From the NCBI GenBank assembly GCA_036960305.1, contig JBALWA010000018.1:9023-73022 (forward strand): DNA of 64,000 nt, read 5' to 3'. The DNA is from JBALVT01 sp036960305 (GTDB lineage: Bacteria > Pseudomonadota > Gammaproteobacteria > Pseudomonadales > Halieaceae). The position numbers and the translations under genes were made by a program. The notes beneath the pieces are model-generated. The model saw only the letters and a program-made list of their open reading frames with translations, was not told the DNA's origin and did not search any database. Shown here in pieces: positions 52,438 to 61,459 of this stretch (position 1 is its first letter; each line of letters begins with the position of its first letter).

Positions 52438-53421
52438 CTAAAGCAATTGCAGGGGTTCTTCCTGCAGGGCAGATAACTGTTCACGCAGTTCCAGCACGTG
52501 GTCAGCCCAATACCGCTCGGAGTTGAACCAGGTGAAACTGCGGGGAAAAGCGGGGTCTTCCCATCGCCTGGCCAGCCAGGCGGAATAATTCACAATGCGC
52601 ATGGTGCGCAGGGCCTCCAGCCAGCGCAGTTGCCGGGGCTCAAAATCGCAAAACTCGCTATATCCCTCTATGACCTCTGCCAGTTGTAACTGCCTGCGAT
52701 GACGCTCGCCGCTGAGAAACATCCAGAGATCCTGTACCGCCGGGGCCATTGCGCAATCATCCAGGTCGACGAAATGTGCGGTATTGTCCCGCCACAGGAT
52801 ATTGCCCACATGGCAATCGCCGTGAACGCGGATCAGGTCCCCGGGCTTCACCTCGGAATAGATGGCGTTCACGGTTTTCTCGAGGTCGGAGGCCAAACTG
52901 CTGTAGGCAGGTATCAGGTCTCTGGGGATGAAGTTCTGCTCCAGTAGAAAAGCGATATTCTTTGTCATCATCCGCTCAACGGTGATTTCAATACGCTGTT
53001 CGAAGCGGCTGGCCCTGCCAACGGCGTGGATGCGGCCCAGTGTCCGGCCAAGTACCAACAAGTTGTCGAGGTTGTCCAGTTCCGGAGGGTAGCCTCCGCG
53101 GCGTTTGAATAGCGCGAACTGGAAACCCGCATGTTCGTGCAGGCTGCTGCCGGCACTGTCGACCATAGGTGCAACAACTGATATGTCGGCCTCAACCAGT
53201 TCGCGACTGAATGCGTGCTCCTCCATTATCTGCTCTGTGGTCCATCGACCAGGCCTGTAGAACTTGACGATTAGTGGCTCTGCATCCTCCAGGCCGACCT
53301 GATAGACACGATTTTCATAGCTGTTGAGCGCGAGCAGCCTGGCATCGCTAAGATAGCCCGCTGACTCCACGGCATCAATTACCAGATCAGGTGTGAGGGG
53401 GTCATAGGGGTGGGAGCTCAA
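52438..53421 (-). CDS. srkA: Stress response kinase SrkA (YihE/RdoA)
   Basis: A cytoplasmic Ser/Thr protein kinase with an aminoglycoside-phosphotransferase fold. In E. coli it limits MazF-type killing under stress and is co-transcribed with dsbA. The protein has 327 residues. Key motifs are IVKFYRPGRWT near residue 50 (ATP-binding lysine), VHGDCHVGNILW (catalytic loop, ~200) and FVDLDDCAMAP (metal-binding). The start is TTG 53421, overlapping the modC stop as TTGA with GGAG about nine bases upstream. The link to molybdate transport genes is probably positional only. Confidence 0.9.
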   Translation of the reverse strand: MSSHPYDPLTPDLVIDAVESAGYLSDARLLALNSYENRVYQVGLEDAEPLIVKFYRPGRWTTEQIMEEHAFSRELVEADISVVAPMVDSAGSSLHEHAGFQFALFKRRGGYPPELDNLDNLLVLGRTLGRIHAVGRASRFEQRIEITVERMMTKNIAFLLEQNFIPRDLIPAYSSLASDLEKTVNAIYSEVKPGDLIRVHGDCHVGNILWRDNTAHFVDLDDCAMAPAVQDLWMFLSGERHRRQLQLAEVIEGYSEFCDFEPRQLRWLEALRTMRIVNYSAWLARRWEDPAFPRSFTWFNSERYWADHVLELREQLSALQEEPLQLL

Positions 53422-54512
53422 TCGTTTTTCTCCATAATCTCGCTTAACAGTGCGACACTCTTGATCTGGGCGTACAGGGAGTCTCCCACGGTCAAGTTCA
53501 GCTCGGCAACTGATTTGCGTGTAATTCTGGCCAGTAGATATTGTCCGCCCAGCGCCAGTCGAAGTAGCACCCGGGCACCGCTGGTTTGTTCGATCTGTTG
53601 TAGTGTGACGGGCAAAATATTCAGTATGCTGCTCTCGGTTGGGCGTTCACGGCAGATACTGATATCCCGCGCGGGAATACGCAGACGGCACCGGGCTCCC
53701 GTGGGGAGTGTCATCTGCTTGACGTAAAATGTATGTCCCTCTACGTCCAACTCTGACAGCCCGAAGTTGACATCATGCCGCTGCAGGTCACCTATGAGAA
53801 TCGTTGCCGCCTGCTCCTCATGTGACAAGCGGGAGTCCAATCGGCTGCATAAGTCGAGCACTGAGCCCTGATCATCTATGCGCCCTTCATTCATGAGCAC
53901 GAGATTGTCAGCCAGTTGGCTGACTTCCTCCATGTCGTGGCTGACGTACAGCATAGGCAAGTCAAGGGTGTCACGCAGCTGGTGCAGGTATCTCAGGCAC
54001 TGTTGCCGGGCCAATTTATCGAGGTTCGCCAGGGGCTCATCCAGTAGCAGCAGGCGTGGGGCGCTGAGCAGTGCGCGGGCGATGGCAACCCGCTGTTTTT
54101 GTCCGGCCGAGAGCTGCGTCGCGGGTCGCTGTAACAAGTCCTCCAGATGTAACCATTCACTGACCATTGCCAAGCTGATTTTGCTGCTCTTGCGCCTGCG
54201 CTTGATCGCATAGTCCAGGTTTTGGCGAACATTGAGGTGGGGGAAAAGTCGTGCATCCTGAAACACGAAGCCGATGTCTCGTTGCCAGGGCGGGAGCAGG
54301 GTCTGCTCTGATTGCCAGGTTTCACCACGGTAGATAATTTCACTGCCGGCATCGGCTGTTTGCAAGCCTGCAATACAGTTTAGTAGGGTAGTTTTTCCGC
54401 TGCCACTATGGCCGTAAATGGCCGTAATGCCCCGGTCCGGTAGGCTGCAGTCTACGGCCAACTGAAAAGTGGGTGCGGTGTTGAGCTTGATGCGCACTTT
54501 GAGTTCGCTCAT
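53418..54512 (-). CDS. modC: Molybdate ABC transporter ATP-binding protein ModC
   Basis: Energises molybdate import through ModB. The protein has 364 residues. Walker A GHSGSGKTT at residues 34-42, signature LSAGQKQRVA (~134), Walker B LLLLDEPLANLD, and H-loop YVSHDMEEV are present. The C-terminal ~70 residues form a TOBE/mop molybdate-binding domain (SGARVLLRLALGGQYLLARITRKSV). ATG 54512 overlaps the modB stop as ATGA, so it is preferred over ATG 54527. Confidence 0.95.
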   Translation of the reverse strand: MSELKVRIKLNTAPTFQLAVDCSLPDRGITAIYGHSGSGKTTLLNCIAGLQTADAGSEIIYRGETWQSEQTLLPPWQRDIGFVFQDARLFPHLNVRQNLDYAIKRRRKSSKISLAMVSEWLHLEDLLQRPATQLSAGQKQRVAIARALLSAPRLLLLDEPLANLDKLARQQCLRYLHQLRDTLDLPMLYVSHDMEEVSQLADNLVLMNEGRIDDQGSVLDLCSRLDSRLSHEEQAATILIGDLQRHDVNFGLSELDVEGHTFYVKQMTLPTGARCRLRIPARDISICRERPTESSILNILPVTLQQIEQTSGARVLLRLALGGQYLLARITRKSVAELNLTVGDSLYAQIKSVALLSEIMEKND

Positions 54513-55189
54513 TGTGGCGACCGCCATAATCCCTGGGGGTTGCTACGATAAAGCAGAAACAATAATACGATGGAAAAGAGCATCAGCCCACCCGCGAGCC
54601 GGTGTGCCTCCGCAAACTGCAGGGATTCTACCTGATCGTACAGGGCGATGGAGAGCACCCGGGTTTCCCCGGGAATATTACCCCCGATCATTAATACTAC
54701 GCCGAATTCTCCCACCGTATGGGCAAAGCCGAGGCTGGCGGCAGTAATAAAGCTGCGTTTGCACAGGGGCATCACCACGCAGCGAAACTGATCCATAGGT
54801 GGCGACCCCAGTGTCGCAGCGGCTTGTAACAGGCCAGCGGGTACTTGAGCAAAGGCGCTTTGTAGCGGCTGCACTACGAAAGGGAGAGAATAGATGAATG
54901 AGCCGATTACCAGCGCACTGAAACTGAAAGCCAGCTGCGAGCCGGTAAGTTGCTGCCAGAATTGCCCCAGGGAGGTTTGTGGCGAGAGCAACAGCAATAG
55001 ATAAAACCCCAATACCGTGGGTGGCAATATGAGGGGCAGGGCAACCACCGACTCCACCATGGCACTGAAACTGCTGCGTTGCCGGGACAGCCACCAGGCC
55101 AGAGGCGTACCCACGGCAAGCAGGAGCAGTACCGTTACGCTTGCCAGTCGAATGGTCAGCCAGATAGCGTCCAGCTCAGCTGCAGTCAT
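54509..55189 (-). CDS. modB: Molybdate ABC transporter permease ModB
   Basis: A 226-residue inner-membrane permease with about five membrane helices. The cytoplasmic EAA loop (AAATLGSPPMDQFRCVVMPLCKRSFI) couples to ModC. GGNIPGETRVLSIALYDQVE near the C-terminus is conserved in ModB. Both ends overlap neighbours by ATGA, giving a tightly coupled modA-modB-modC order. Confidence 0.95.
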   Translation of the reverse strand: MTAAELDAIWLTIRLASVTVLLLLAVGTPLAWWLSRQRSSFSAMVESVVALPLILPPTVLGFYLLLLLSPQTSLGQFWQQLTGSQLAFSFSALVIGSFIYSLPFVVQPLQSAFAQVPAGLLQAAATLGSPPMDQFRCVVMPLCKRSFITAASLGFAHTVGEFGVVLMIGGNIPGETRVLSIALYDQVESLQFAEAHRLAGGLMLFSIVLLFLLYRSNPQGLWRSPQ

Positions 55190-55893
55190 TGGCAGGCGCC
55201 ATATCCGGCAGTTGAAATCAAATTTCGCACAGCGCTACTTTGCAAAAAGTCCATATAGTCCCTGGCGGCAGAGTTCGATTGCGCCCTTGTGAGTAGGGTA
55301 GCCTGTTGATTTATGGGTGTATACCAGCTCTGCGGAATGGGCACAGCCTCGTGTGGCAGTAGTGACAGTGCGACCAGGGCGCGGTCGACGGAGGCGCTGT
55401 ACCAGTACTGGTAGGCCTGTACCACATTGTTGGCACGTACCACTTTGCGCTTTTTGGCCGCAGTGTATTCGGGTCTGTTTAGGACTTCCATCGCAGCTCT
55501 ACCGTAAGGCGCAGTGGCAGGATTGGCGATAGCCAGGCTGAAGTCAGGGTTCTGGAGGTCTTCCAGTGAATCCTTGGCACCCGCCAGGGCCAGCAGGCCT
55601 CTGGCGTAGCAAAAGCGGTTTTCAGGGGCAACGTAACCGGCGGCTTCCAGTGCCTCTGGTGATTGGCTATCGGCTGCGAGAAAAATGTCGAATGGCGCGC
55701 CGTACAGAATCTGGCTGTGCAGGACCCCGGTGGAGGCGCTACTTAATTTGGTGAGATGTCCGGTCTCTTGTTCGAACTGAGCATTAATTGCCTGCGCTGT
55801 TTGTTTAAAATTGGATGCGACTGCGATATGGACCTCTCCGGCTGATGCCGCTGGCACAACACAGCATAAAAATGTCAACAACAGGCGTCGCAT
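55186..55893 (-). CDS. modA: Molybdate-binding periplasmic protein ModA
   Basis: The periplasmic receptor of the molybdate importer. The protein has 235 residues, with a signal peptide cleaved after about residue 18 (VVPAASA). The binding-protein core is recognised by VHIAVASNFKQTAQAINAQFEQETGH, SSASTGVLHSQILYGAPFDIFLAADS and NPATAPYGRAAMEVL. ATG 55893 places the signal peptide at the N-terminus; the longer frame is antisense to the comF tail. No ModE gene or molybdenum-cofactor riboswitch is evident upstream. Confidence 0.94.
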   Translation of the reverse strand: MRRLLLTFLCCVVPAASAGEVHIAVASNFKQTAQAINAQFEQETGHLTKLSSASTGVLHSQILYGAPFDIFLAADSQSPEALEAAGYVAPENRFCYARGLLALAGAKDSLEDLQNPDFSLAIANPATAPYGRAAMEVLNRPEYTAAKKRKVVRANNVVQAYQYWYSASVDRALVALSLLPHEAVPIPQSWYTPINQQATLLTRAQSNSAARDYMDFLQSSAVRNLISTAGYGACQ

Positions 55894-55958
55894 ACTCGGG
55901 TCTCGGAAGGCAGTGGGGGGGAGTATGCGGCATGGGGCCGTGAAATGCATGTCAGCTG

Positions 55959-56684
55959 CTAGTGAGGAGATACACCAGGCGCAGGCGTGCGTGCGATACA
56001 CCATACTTCGACGGATGCGGCTCCCGCCGTGCACAATACCTTAGCCAATGCGTCAACGGTACTGCCGGTTGTCATGACATCGTCGACTATGGCCAGACGC
56101 AGACCGTCGCAGGGGTGGCATACCTCGAAGGCACCCCGCAGGTTATCGCTTCTGTGGCTGGCATCGAGGCTGGATTGTGTCGCTGTGGTGCGGCGGCGGC
56201 TGACCAGTCCAGCCCAGAGTTTAGCTGCCCGCAACAAGGGGTTTTGGCGACGGAGTTGATGGCAGAGCAGTTCTGATTGATTGAAGCCTCGATGGCAGAG
56301 GCGTCGCCAGTGCAAAGGGACCGGCACGATGGCGTCTACCGTCGGGGCTGAGGCCAGTTGTTCCAGCCAGAGTCCCGCCAGGAGGCCAGAGAGTCGTTGC
56401 TCCCCCATGAATTTCCAGCGATGCATCAGAAAGGCCATATGTTCATCGTATAGCCAGGGCGCAAGTACTCGCGTATAGGAGGGGAGTTGCTGTTGGCAGC
56501 CGCCGCATAGGCGTGGGGCGCTTGTTGCCGAGGGTGGCAGGGGCAAGGCACAGCGCTGGCAGCTGTGGTTGTTTGGCGCCATTCTGGCCTGGCATGCGCT
56601 GCAAAGGGGTAGTCTTCTGTGACTCCGAAGACCGCACAGTTCGCAAAATACAGGGTACAGGGCCTCCAGAAAGTTGTTAACCAT
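55959..56684 (-). CDS. comF: ComF family phosphoribosyltransferase-like protein
   Basis: A homologue of ComF/GntX, needed for DNA uptake in competent bacteria, with an uncertain biochemical role. About 241 residues. The N-terminus has a zinc-ribbon pattern of cysteine pairs (CELCG, CSAC, CQRC, CGGC). The C-terminal PRTase domain carries VDAIVPVPLHWRRLCHRGFNQSELL and the PRPP loop LAIVDDVMTTGST. GAGG lies eight bases before ATG 56684 but only two before ATG 56690, so the former is chosen. It is divergent from bioB, as in many gammaproteobacteria. Confidence 0.92.
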   Translation of the reverse strand: MVNNFLEALYPVFCELCGLRSHRRLPLCSACQARMAPNNHSCQRCALPLPPSATSAPRLCGGCQQQLPSYTRVLAPWLYDEHMAFLMHRWKFMGEQRLSGLLAGLWLEQLASAPTVDAIVPVPLHWRRLCHRGFNQSELLCHQLRRQNPLLRAAKLWAGLVSRRRTTATQSSLDASHRSDNLRGAFEVCHPCDGLRLAIVDDVMTTGSTVDALAKVLCTAGAASVEVWCIARTPAPGVSPH

Positions 56685-56699
56685 TTGCATTGCCTCTGG

Positions 56700-56727
56700 T
56701 TGACAGGCGGGCTGGTGACGTTATCAT
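56700..56727 (+). promoter_or_regulatory. Probable sigma-70 promoter of the biotin operon
   Basis: TTGACA (56700-56705) and TATCAT (56722-56727) at 16-base spacing lie about 34 bases before the bioB start. I could not find a convincing BirA operator overlapping it. Confidence 0.6.
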
Positions 56728-56760
56728 TAGCGCTCGCTCAAAAAATGTACAGGTAACGCA

Positions 56761-57819
56761 ATGACACAGGGCTCCCAGGTAAGCCATGCCGACTTCTCCG
56801 GCCAACGCGCAGACATCCGTCAGGACTGGTCGCGCCGGGAAATAGAGGCATTATTCGAACTGCCCTTCAATGATTTGTTGTTTCAGGCCCAGACATTGCA
56901 CAGGCAGTATTTTGACCCGAATCAGGTGCAGGTGAGCACATTACTTTCTATCAAAACCGGCGCTTGCCCGGAAGACTGCGCTTATTGCCCCCAGAGCAAT
57001 CGATACGATACCGGGCTGGAAGTTGAGAAATTGATGGAAGTGGAGCAGGTGCTGGAGCAGGCCAAAGCGGCAAAAGCCACTGGCGCCAGCCGTTTTTGCA
57101 TGGGTGCTGCCTGGCGTTCGCCCAAAAAGCGCGATATGCCCTACGTTGTTGCCATGGTGAAAGGGGTCAGAGCGCTGGGTCTGGAGAGCTGTATGACACT
57201 CGGCATGCTCACCGAAGAGCAGGCAGCGGAGCTCGGGGAAGCGGGCCTCGATTACTACAACCACAACCTGGATACATCTCCTGAGTATTACGGTGATGTC
57301 ATCACGACCCGGACCTACCAGGATCGACTGGATACCCTGGGGCACGTTCGTGGCGCGGGGATGAAGGTCTGCAGTGGCGGCATCGTCGGAATGGGCGAGC
57401 AGCAGGGAGACCGCGCGGGATTACTGCAACAGCTTGCGAATATGCCGCAACACCCCGAGAGCGTACCGATCAATATGCTGGTGCGTGTCGAGGGTACGCC
57501 CCTGGCTCTGGAGGAGGACCTGGACCCATTCGATTTCATACGTACGATTGCCGTGGCCAGAATTGTGATGCCGGCTTCCCATGTGCGCCTGTCTGCGGGG
57601 CGTGAAGAAATGAACGAACAAATGCATGCACTGGCCTACTTTGCCGGCGCCAACTCAATTTTCTACGGCGAGAAGTTGCTGACTACGCCAAATCCCCAGG
57701 CCAATTCGGATATGGCCCTGTTTGGACGACTGGGCATTTCCCCGGAGCAGCGCTGTGTGGACGACGTTCCGACCGATCCCACCCCCCAATTTTACGATGC
57801 GGCATCGATCAGCCACTAG
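56761..57819 (+). CDS. bioB: Biotin synthase BioB
   Basis: A radical-SAM enzyme that inserts sulfur into dethiobiotin, the last biotin step. The protein has 352 residues. The [4Fe-4S] motif CPEDCAYC spans residues 69-76. GASRFCMGAAWR, YYNHNLDTSPEYY and the [2Fe-2S]-ligand region with RLSAGREEM are present. It leads a tight operon bioB-bioF-bioHC-bioD in which every later step of biotin ring assembly except BioA is represented; bioA is not in the window. Confidence 0.98.
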   Translation: MTQGSQVSHADFSGQRADIRQDWSRREIEALFELPFNDLLFQAQTLHRQYFDPNQVQVSTLLSIKTGACPEDCAYCPQSNRYDTGLEVEKLMEVEQVLEQAKAAKATGASRFCMGAAWRSPKKRDMPYVVAMVKGVRALGLESCMTLGMLTEEQAAELGEAGLDYYNHNLDTSPEYYGDVITTRTYQDRLDTLGHVRGAGMKVCSGGIVGMGEQQGDRAGLLQQLANMPQHPESVPINMLVRVEGTPLALEEDLDPFDFIRTIAVARIVMPASHVRLSAGREEMNEQMHALAYFAGANSIFYGEKLLTTPNPQANSDMALFGRLGISPEQRCVDDVPTDPTPQFYDAASISH

Positions 57820-57837
57820 GATTAGCGACTCACCGCC

Positions 57838-59004
57838 ATGCCCGGGTTTAAACAGCGTCTGGAAGCTGGGCTCACCCAGCGCCAGAATGACGGACTGTAT
57901 CGGCGGCGCCTGACGCTGGAGTCAGCTCAGGGGCCGGAGGTGTGGCTTGATGGCCGTAAGTACCTGAATTTCTGCAGCAATGACTATCTGGGTCTGTCCT
58001 CGCACCCTCGGCTGATTGAGAGTTTTCGCCAGGCAGCCCTGCGCTACGGAGTTGGCAGCGGCGCGTCTCATTTGGTTTGTGGTCACAGTACGCCCCATCA
58101 CCAGCTGGAGGAAGCGTTGGCTGAATTCACTGGCAGACCGCGGGCTCTATTGTTCTCATCCGGTTATATGGCCAATATCGGCGTGCTGACCACGCTGTTA
58201 CAGCGGGGTGACAGCGTTTTTCAGGATAGGCTGAACCACGCCTCGCTGTTGGATGGTGGCTTGCACAGCGGTGCGCGTTTTCAGCGATTTATTCATAACG
58301 ATATCGATAGCTTGAAAGGTAAATTCGCGGGAGCGACGGGTGAAAAACTGGTCGTGGTGGATGGTGTCTTCAGTATGGATGGAGACTCCGCTCCACTGAC
58401 CGAACTTGCTGGCCTGTGTCGACAACAGGACGCCTGGCTAATGGTCGATGACGCGCATGGTTTTGGTGTTACCGGGGCCAGCGGTGCCGGCAGTCTCGAG
58501 GCCGCGGGCCTGGGGCTGGACGAAGTGCCGGTATTGATGGCCACCCTGGGCAAATCCATGGGGACCGCAGGCGCCTTCGTTGCAGGCGATGAGATTCTGA
58601 TAGAGGCGCTGATCCAGCATGCGCGCAACTACATCTATACCACGGCGATACCGCCAGCAGTTGCCGCAGCATCACTCACTGCCCTGTCACTACTGAAGGA
58701 AGAGTCCTGGCGGCGGGATCATTTGACGGCGCTCATTGCAGACTTTCGTCGGGGTGCTGAAGCGTTGGCTTTGCCGATAATGGCATCTTCCAGTGCTATC
58801 CAGCCCTTACTGGTTGGAGATGCCAGCCGGGCCACAGCTCTAAGTAGCAGGTTGCGCGAGAATGGGTTTTTGATTGGCGCCATTCGCCCACCGACAGTGG
58901 CCGCGGGAACCTCCCGGCTGAGAATCACCCTGAGTGCGGCCCACAGTAGGGAGCAAGTGGAGCAACTGTTGGAGCAGTTGGCCCAGTGCTGGAACAATGA
59001 CTGA
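57838..59004 (+). CDS. bioF: 8-amino-7-oxononanoate synthase BioF
   Basis: A PLP enzyme condensing pimeloyl-ACP (or -CoA) with alanine. The protein has 388 residues of aminotransferase class I/II fold. Motifs: FCSNDYLGLSSHPR (~residue 42), GSGASHLVCGHSTPHHQLEEALA, DDAHGFGVTG, and the PLP lysine in TLGKSMGTAGAF (~240). The last codons overlap the start of bioHC (ATGACTGA), implying coupled translation. Confidence 0.97.
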   Translation: MPGFKQRLEAGLTQRQNDGLYRRRLTLESAQGPEVWLDGRKYLNFCSNDYLGLSSHPRLIESFRQAALRYGVGSGASHLVCGHSTPHHQLEEALAEFTGRPRALLFSSGYMANIGVLTTLLQRGDSVFQDRLNHASLLDGGLHSGARFQRFIHNDIDSLKGKFAGATGEKLVVVDGVFSMDGDSAPLTELAGLCRQQDAWLMVDDAHGFGVTGASGAGSLEAAGLGLDEVPVLMATLGKSMGTAGAFVAGDEILIEALIQHARNYIYTTAIPPAVAAASLTALSLLKEESWRRDHLTALIADFRRGAEALALPIMASSSAIQPLLVGDASRATALSSRLRENGFLIGAIRPPTVAAGTSRLRITLSAAHSREQVEQLLEQLAQCWNND

Positions 59005-60595
59005 GATTCAGCTTGCCAGCGAATTCTTGCCGGCCTGTGGTGAGGCCCGGCAGGATCTCGTACTGCTCCACGGTTGGGCTGGCAGCCCCGAGGTATGGCG
59101 TCCGATGCTGCCCCCACTGCGTCAATGGGCAAATGTTACCCTGGTCGACCTGACGGCTTATGGGTCGGGTCTGACAGAGGCATCTGTTGCTCCCGTGGAT
59201 TCATTGATGGCCGCTATATTGGCGGCGGTGCCCGAGCGGGCGATTTTTGTTGGTTGGTCACTGGGTGGGCAAATAGCGGCTTGTCTGGCCCATTCATATC
59301 CCCACAGGGTAAATGCCCTGATTACCCTGTGCAGTAACCCGCGTTTTGTGGCGGATGGCGAATGGCCTGGGATGCCCGAGCTGCAGTTTATTGCTTTCAA
59401 AGACGGATTACAGGCGGATACTGCCGCGACCTTGCGGCGTTTTGATAGCCTGCAGAGCGGCGGCTCTCCTCGCCAGAGGGGGGTCTTACGGGATCTAGCC
59501 AACTGCCGCCGAGACAGTCATTGCGGGCAGCTTCTCCCCGGCCTTGAGTTGCTGGAAAAATTGGATCTGCGCGACACACTATCGGCGTTGAGACAGCCAC
59601 AGTTGCACGTTTTTGCCGGCGCTGACGCCCTGGTTCCCGCAGCTGTACCAGCGGCTCTGACTTCGTTGCTGGCCGATGTGCCGGCCGCCAGAATTCATAC
59701 TATGCAAGGGAGTTCCCATGCAATGCCGCTGGATGCCGCCATTGAGACGGCCAGTGTCATCTTCGACCTTGTTGCGAGCTCGGGTCTAAATCGCGATGGC
59801 TGTGATCTTGCTGCGGAACCTGCCAAGGCAGAAGTGGCAGAGTCATTTAGTCGAGCGGCCGGACAATACGATTCTGCGGCACAGCTACAGCGTGCTGTTG
59901 GTACCCGTTTACTCGAAAGCACTGATTATACCGCTGCGGCGCCCGAGCTCGTGCTGGACCTGGGCTGTGGTACAGGCTATTTTCATCCAGCCCTGAAGCG
60001 GCGATTCCCCAGCGCCCATTATGTTGGTCTGGATCTCGCTCCCGGTATGGTGCAGTTTGCCCGCGCACAGTTTCCAGATGAACAAAAGTGGTTGGTGGCC
60101 GATGCTGAAGGTTTACCTTTGGCGGCCAATTCGGTCGATCTGGTATTCAGTAGTCTGGCGATTCAGTGGTGCCATAGCCCACAGCGACTATTTGCCGAGC
60201 TTGCTCGAGTGCTAAAGCCTGGTGGCCGCTGTGTATTTACTTCGCTGGGGCCAGAAACCTTAAAAGAGCTGCGCGCTGCCTGGGCGGCGGTCGACAAACA
60301 TCAGCACGTGAACACGTTCTTGCCACCAGAACAGCTGACAGAGGCCGCCTCAGCGGTGCCGGGCGTCTCACTGCAATTGCGCAGTGAGCGGTTCATCATG
60401 GAGTACGATCGGGTCAGGGAGTTACTGACTGAGCTCAAAACCCTGGGTGCCCACAATATGAACCGAGGACGGCAGACGGGTCTCACGGGGCGGCGGGCAT
60501 TGCAGGGTATGTTGACTGCCTATGAAAGCTGGCGCAAAAATGACAAATTGCCCGCCACTTACGATGTGCTATTTGGCTTATTGGAGAAAGAATGA
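58997..60595 (+). CDS. bioHC: Fused pimeloyl-ACP methyl ester esterase / malonyl-ACP O-methyltransferase BioHC
   Basis: One 532-residue protein joining the two enzymes that open and close the BioC-BioH pimelate pathway. BioC methylates malonyl-ACP to prime elongation; BioH removes the methyl ester from pimeloyl-ACP. Residues ~1-260 are the BioH alpha/beta hydrolase with nucleophile Ser88 (GWSLGG) and likely triad partners Asp210 and His241. Residues ~276-532 are BioC with SAM motif DLGCGTG (321-327), IQWCHSPQRLFAELARVLKPGG and a C-terminal HNMNRGRQTGLTGRRAL. The start ATG 58997 overlaps bioF; an open frame further upstream is not supported. Fusions of this order are annotated in Saccharophagus and Teredinibacter (from memory). 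No frameshift or stop lies in the linker. Confidence 0.95.
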   Translation: MTEIQLASEFLPACGEARQDLVLLHGWAGSPEVWRPMLPPLRQWANVTLVDLTAYGSGLTEASVAPVDSLMAAILAAVPERAIFVGWSLGGQIAACLAHSYPHRVNALITLCSNPRFVADGEWPGMPELQFIAFKDGLQADTAATLRRFDSLQSGGSPRQRGVLRDLANCRRDSHCGQLLPGLELLEKLDLRDTLSALRQPQLHVFAGADALVPAAVPAALTSLLADVPAARIHTMQGSSHAMPLDAAIETASVIFDLVASSGLNRDGCDLAAEPAKAEVAESFSRAAGQYDSAAQLQRAVGTRLLESTDYTAAAPELVLDLGCGTGYFHPALKRRFPSAHYVGLDLAPGMVQFARAQFPDEQKWLVADAEGLPLAANSVDLVFSSLAIQWCHSPQRLFAELARVLKPGGRCVFTSLGPETLKELRAAWAAVDKHQHVNTFLPPEQLTEAASAVPGVSLQLRSERFIMEYDRVRELLTELKTLGAHNMNRGRQTGLTGRRALQGMLTAYESWRKNDKLPATYDVLFGLLEKE

Positions 60596-61266
60596 GTAAA
60601 ACCTGGTTTGTGACCGGCACGGATACGGATGTTGGCAAAACAGCGATCAGCTGTGCACTGATAGCGGCAGCAAACGCCAGTGGGCTTCGTACGGCAGCGG
60701 TAAAGCCGGTGGCCGCAGGTTGCGATGAGGCGGGGCGCAATAGTGATGCCTTGTTATTGCAGGCCATAATTTCAGAGCCTTTGTCCTATGAGCAGGTGAA
60801 CCCGGTAGCCCTGAGGTCCGCTATCGCACCTCACCTTGCGGCACAGCAGGAGGGCAAACGCATAGAGGCAAATCGCCTGGCGGGTTTTTGCCGTGGCGTG
60901 ATGATGGGCCCCGCCGACTTTGTTCTGATCGAGGGGGCCGGGGGGTGGCGTGTGCCGATAAATTCCCGTGAAACGCTCGCGCAGCTGGCGGTAGAGCTAC
61001 AGGTGGAGGTGATTCTGGTGGTCGCCATGCGGCTGGGCTGTATTAACCATGCACTCATGACAGCGGAGGCCATTGCCCGGGATGGGCTGAAATTGGCAGG
61101 CTGGGTCGCCAATAGTCCCGAAGGGCGCATGGAGTGTTATGAGGAAAACCTGGTTACGTTACAGCGCTGGTTGCCGGCCCCGCTCATCGGCGAAATTGAC
61201 TATATGACAGACTATCAACCGGAGTTAGCGGCAAAATCCCTTTCACTGCAGTCTCTACTGCGATAG
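60592..61266 (+). CDS. bioD: Dethiobiotin synthetase BioD
   Basis: Closes the ureido ring of dethiobiotin with CO2 and ATP. The protein has 224 residues. The P-loop GTDTDVGKT is at residues 9-17. KPVAAGC and LIEGAGGWRVPIN are substrate and Mg-binding motifs. The ATG overlaps the bioHC stop as ATGA. It is the last gene of the operon; no clear terminator follows in the next 190 bases. Confidence 0.96.
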   Translation: MSKTWFVTGTDTDVGKTAISCALIAAANASGLRTAAVKPVAAGCDEAGRNSDALLLQAIISEPLSYEQVNPVALRSAIAPHLAAQQEGKRIEANRLAGFCRGVMMGPADFVLIEGAGGWRVPINSRETLAQLAVELQVEVILVVAMRLGCINHALMTAEAIARDGLKLAGWVANSPEGRMECYEENLVTLQRWLPAPLIGEIDYMTDYQPELAAKSLSLQSLLR

Positions 61267-61459
61267 TAAGTACTTGCTATCAATTCGGCATGAATACGCT
61301 CATATAACCTTCATAGCCTCATTCCACCCTGCTTACGACCGAAAAGATATTTGACTTTTGCTGGCTTTTAGCACAATGTATGCGCCGAACACATAGGCTC
61401 ATATTACAGCTTTAAACCGTGCTGCCAAAGTGGCGCGCGTCAATCCAGAGGTAAGAATC

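Noticed and set aside
55894..55958. Molybdenum-cofactor riboswitch or ModE site upstream of modA
   Set aside because: The gap to comF is about 65 bases and shows no ModE-like palindrome or aptamer-length structure.
56691..56760. BirA operator in front of bioB
   Set aside because: No TTGTAAACC-type half-sites with the proper spacing could be found by eye. Only the promoter match is reported.
58934..58996. A 21-residue N-terminal extension of BioHC
   Set aside because: It lies entirely inside bioF, lacks similarity to BioH and is replaced by the ATG that overlaps the bioF stop.
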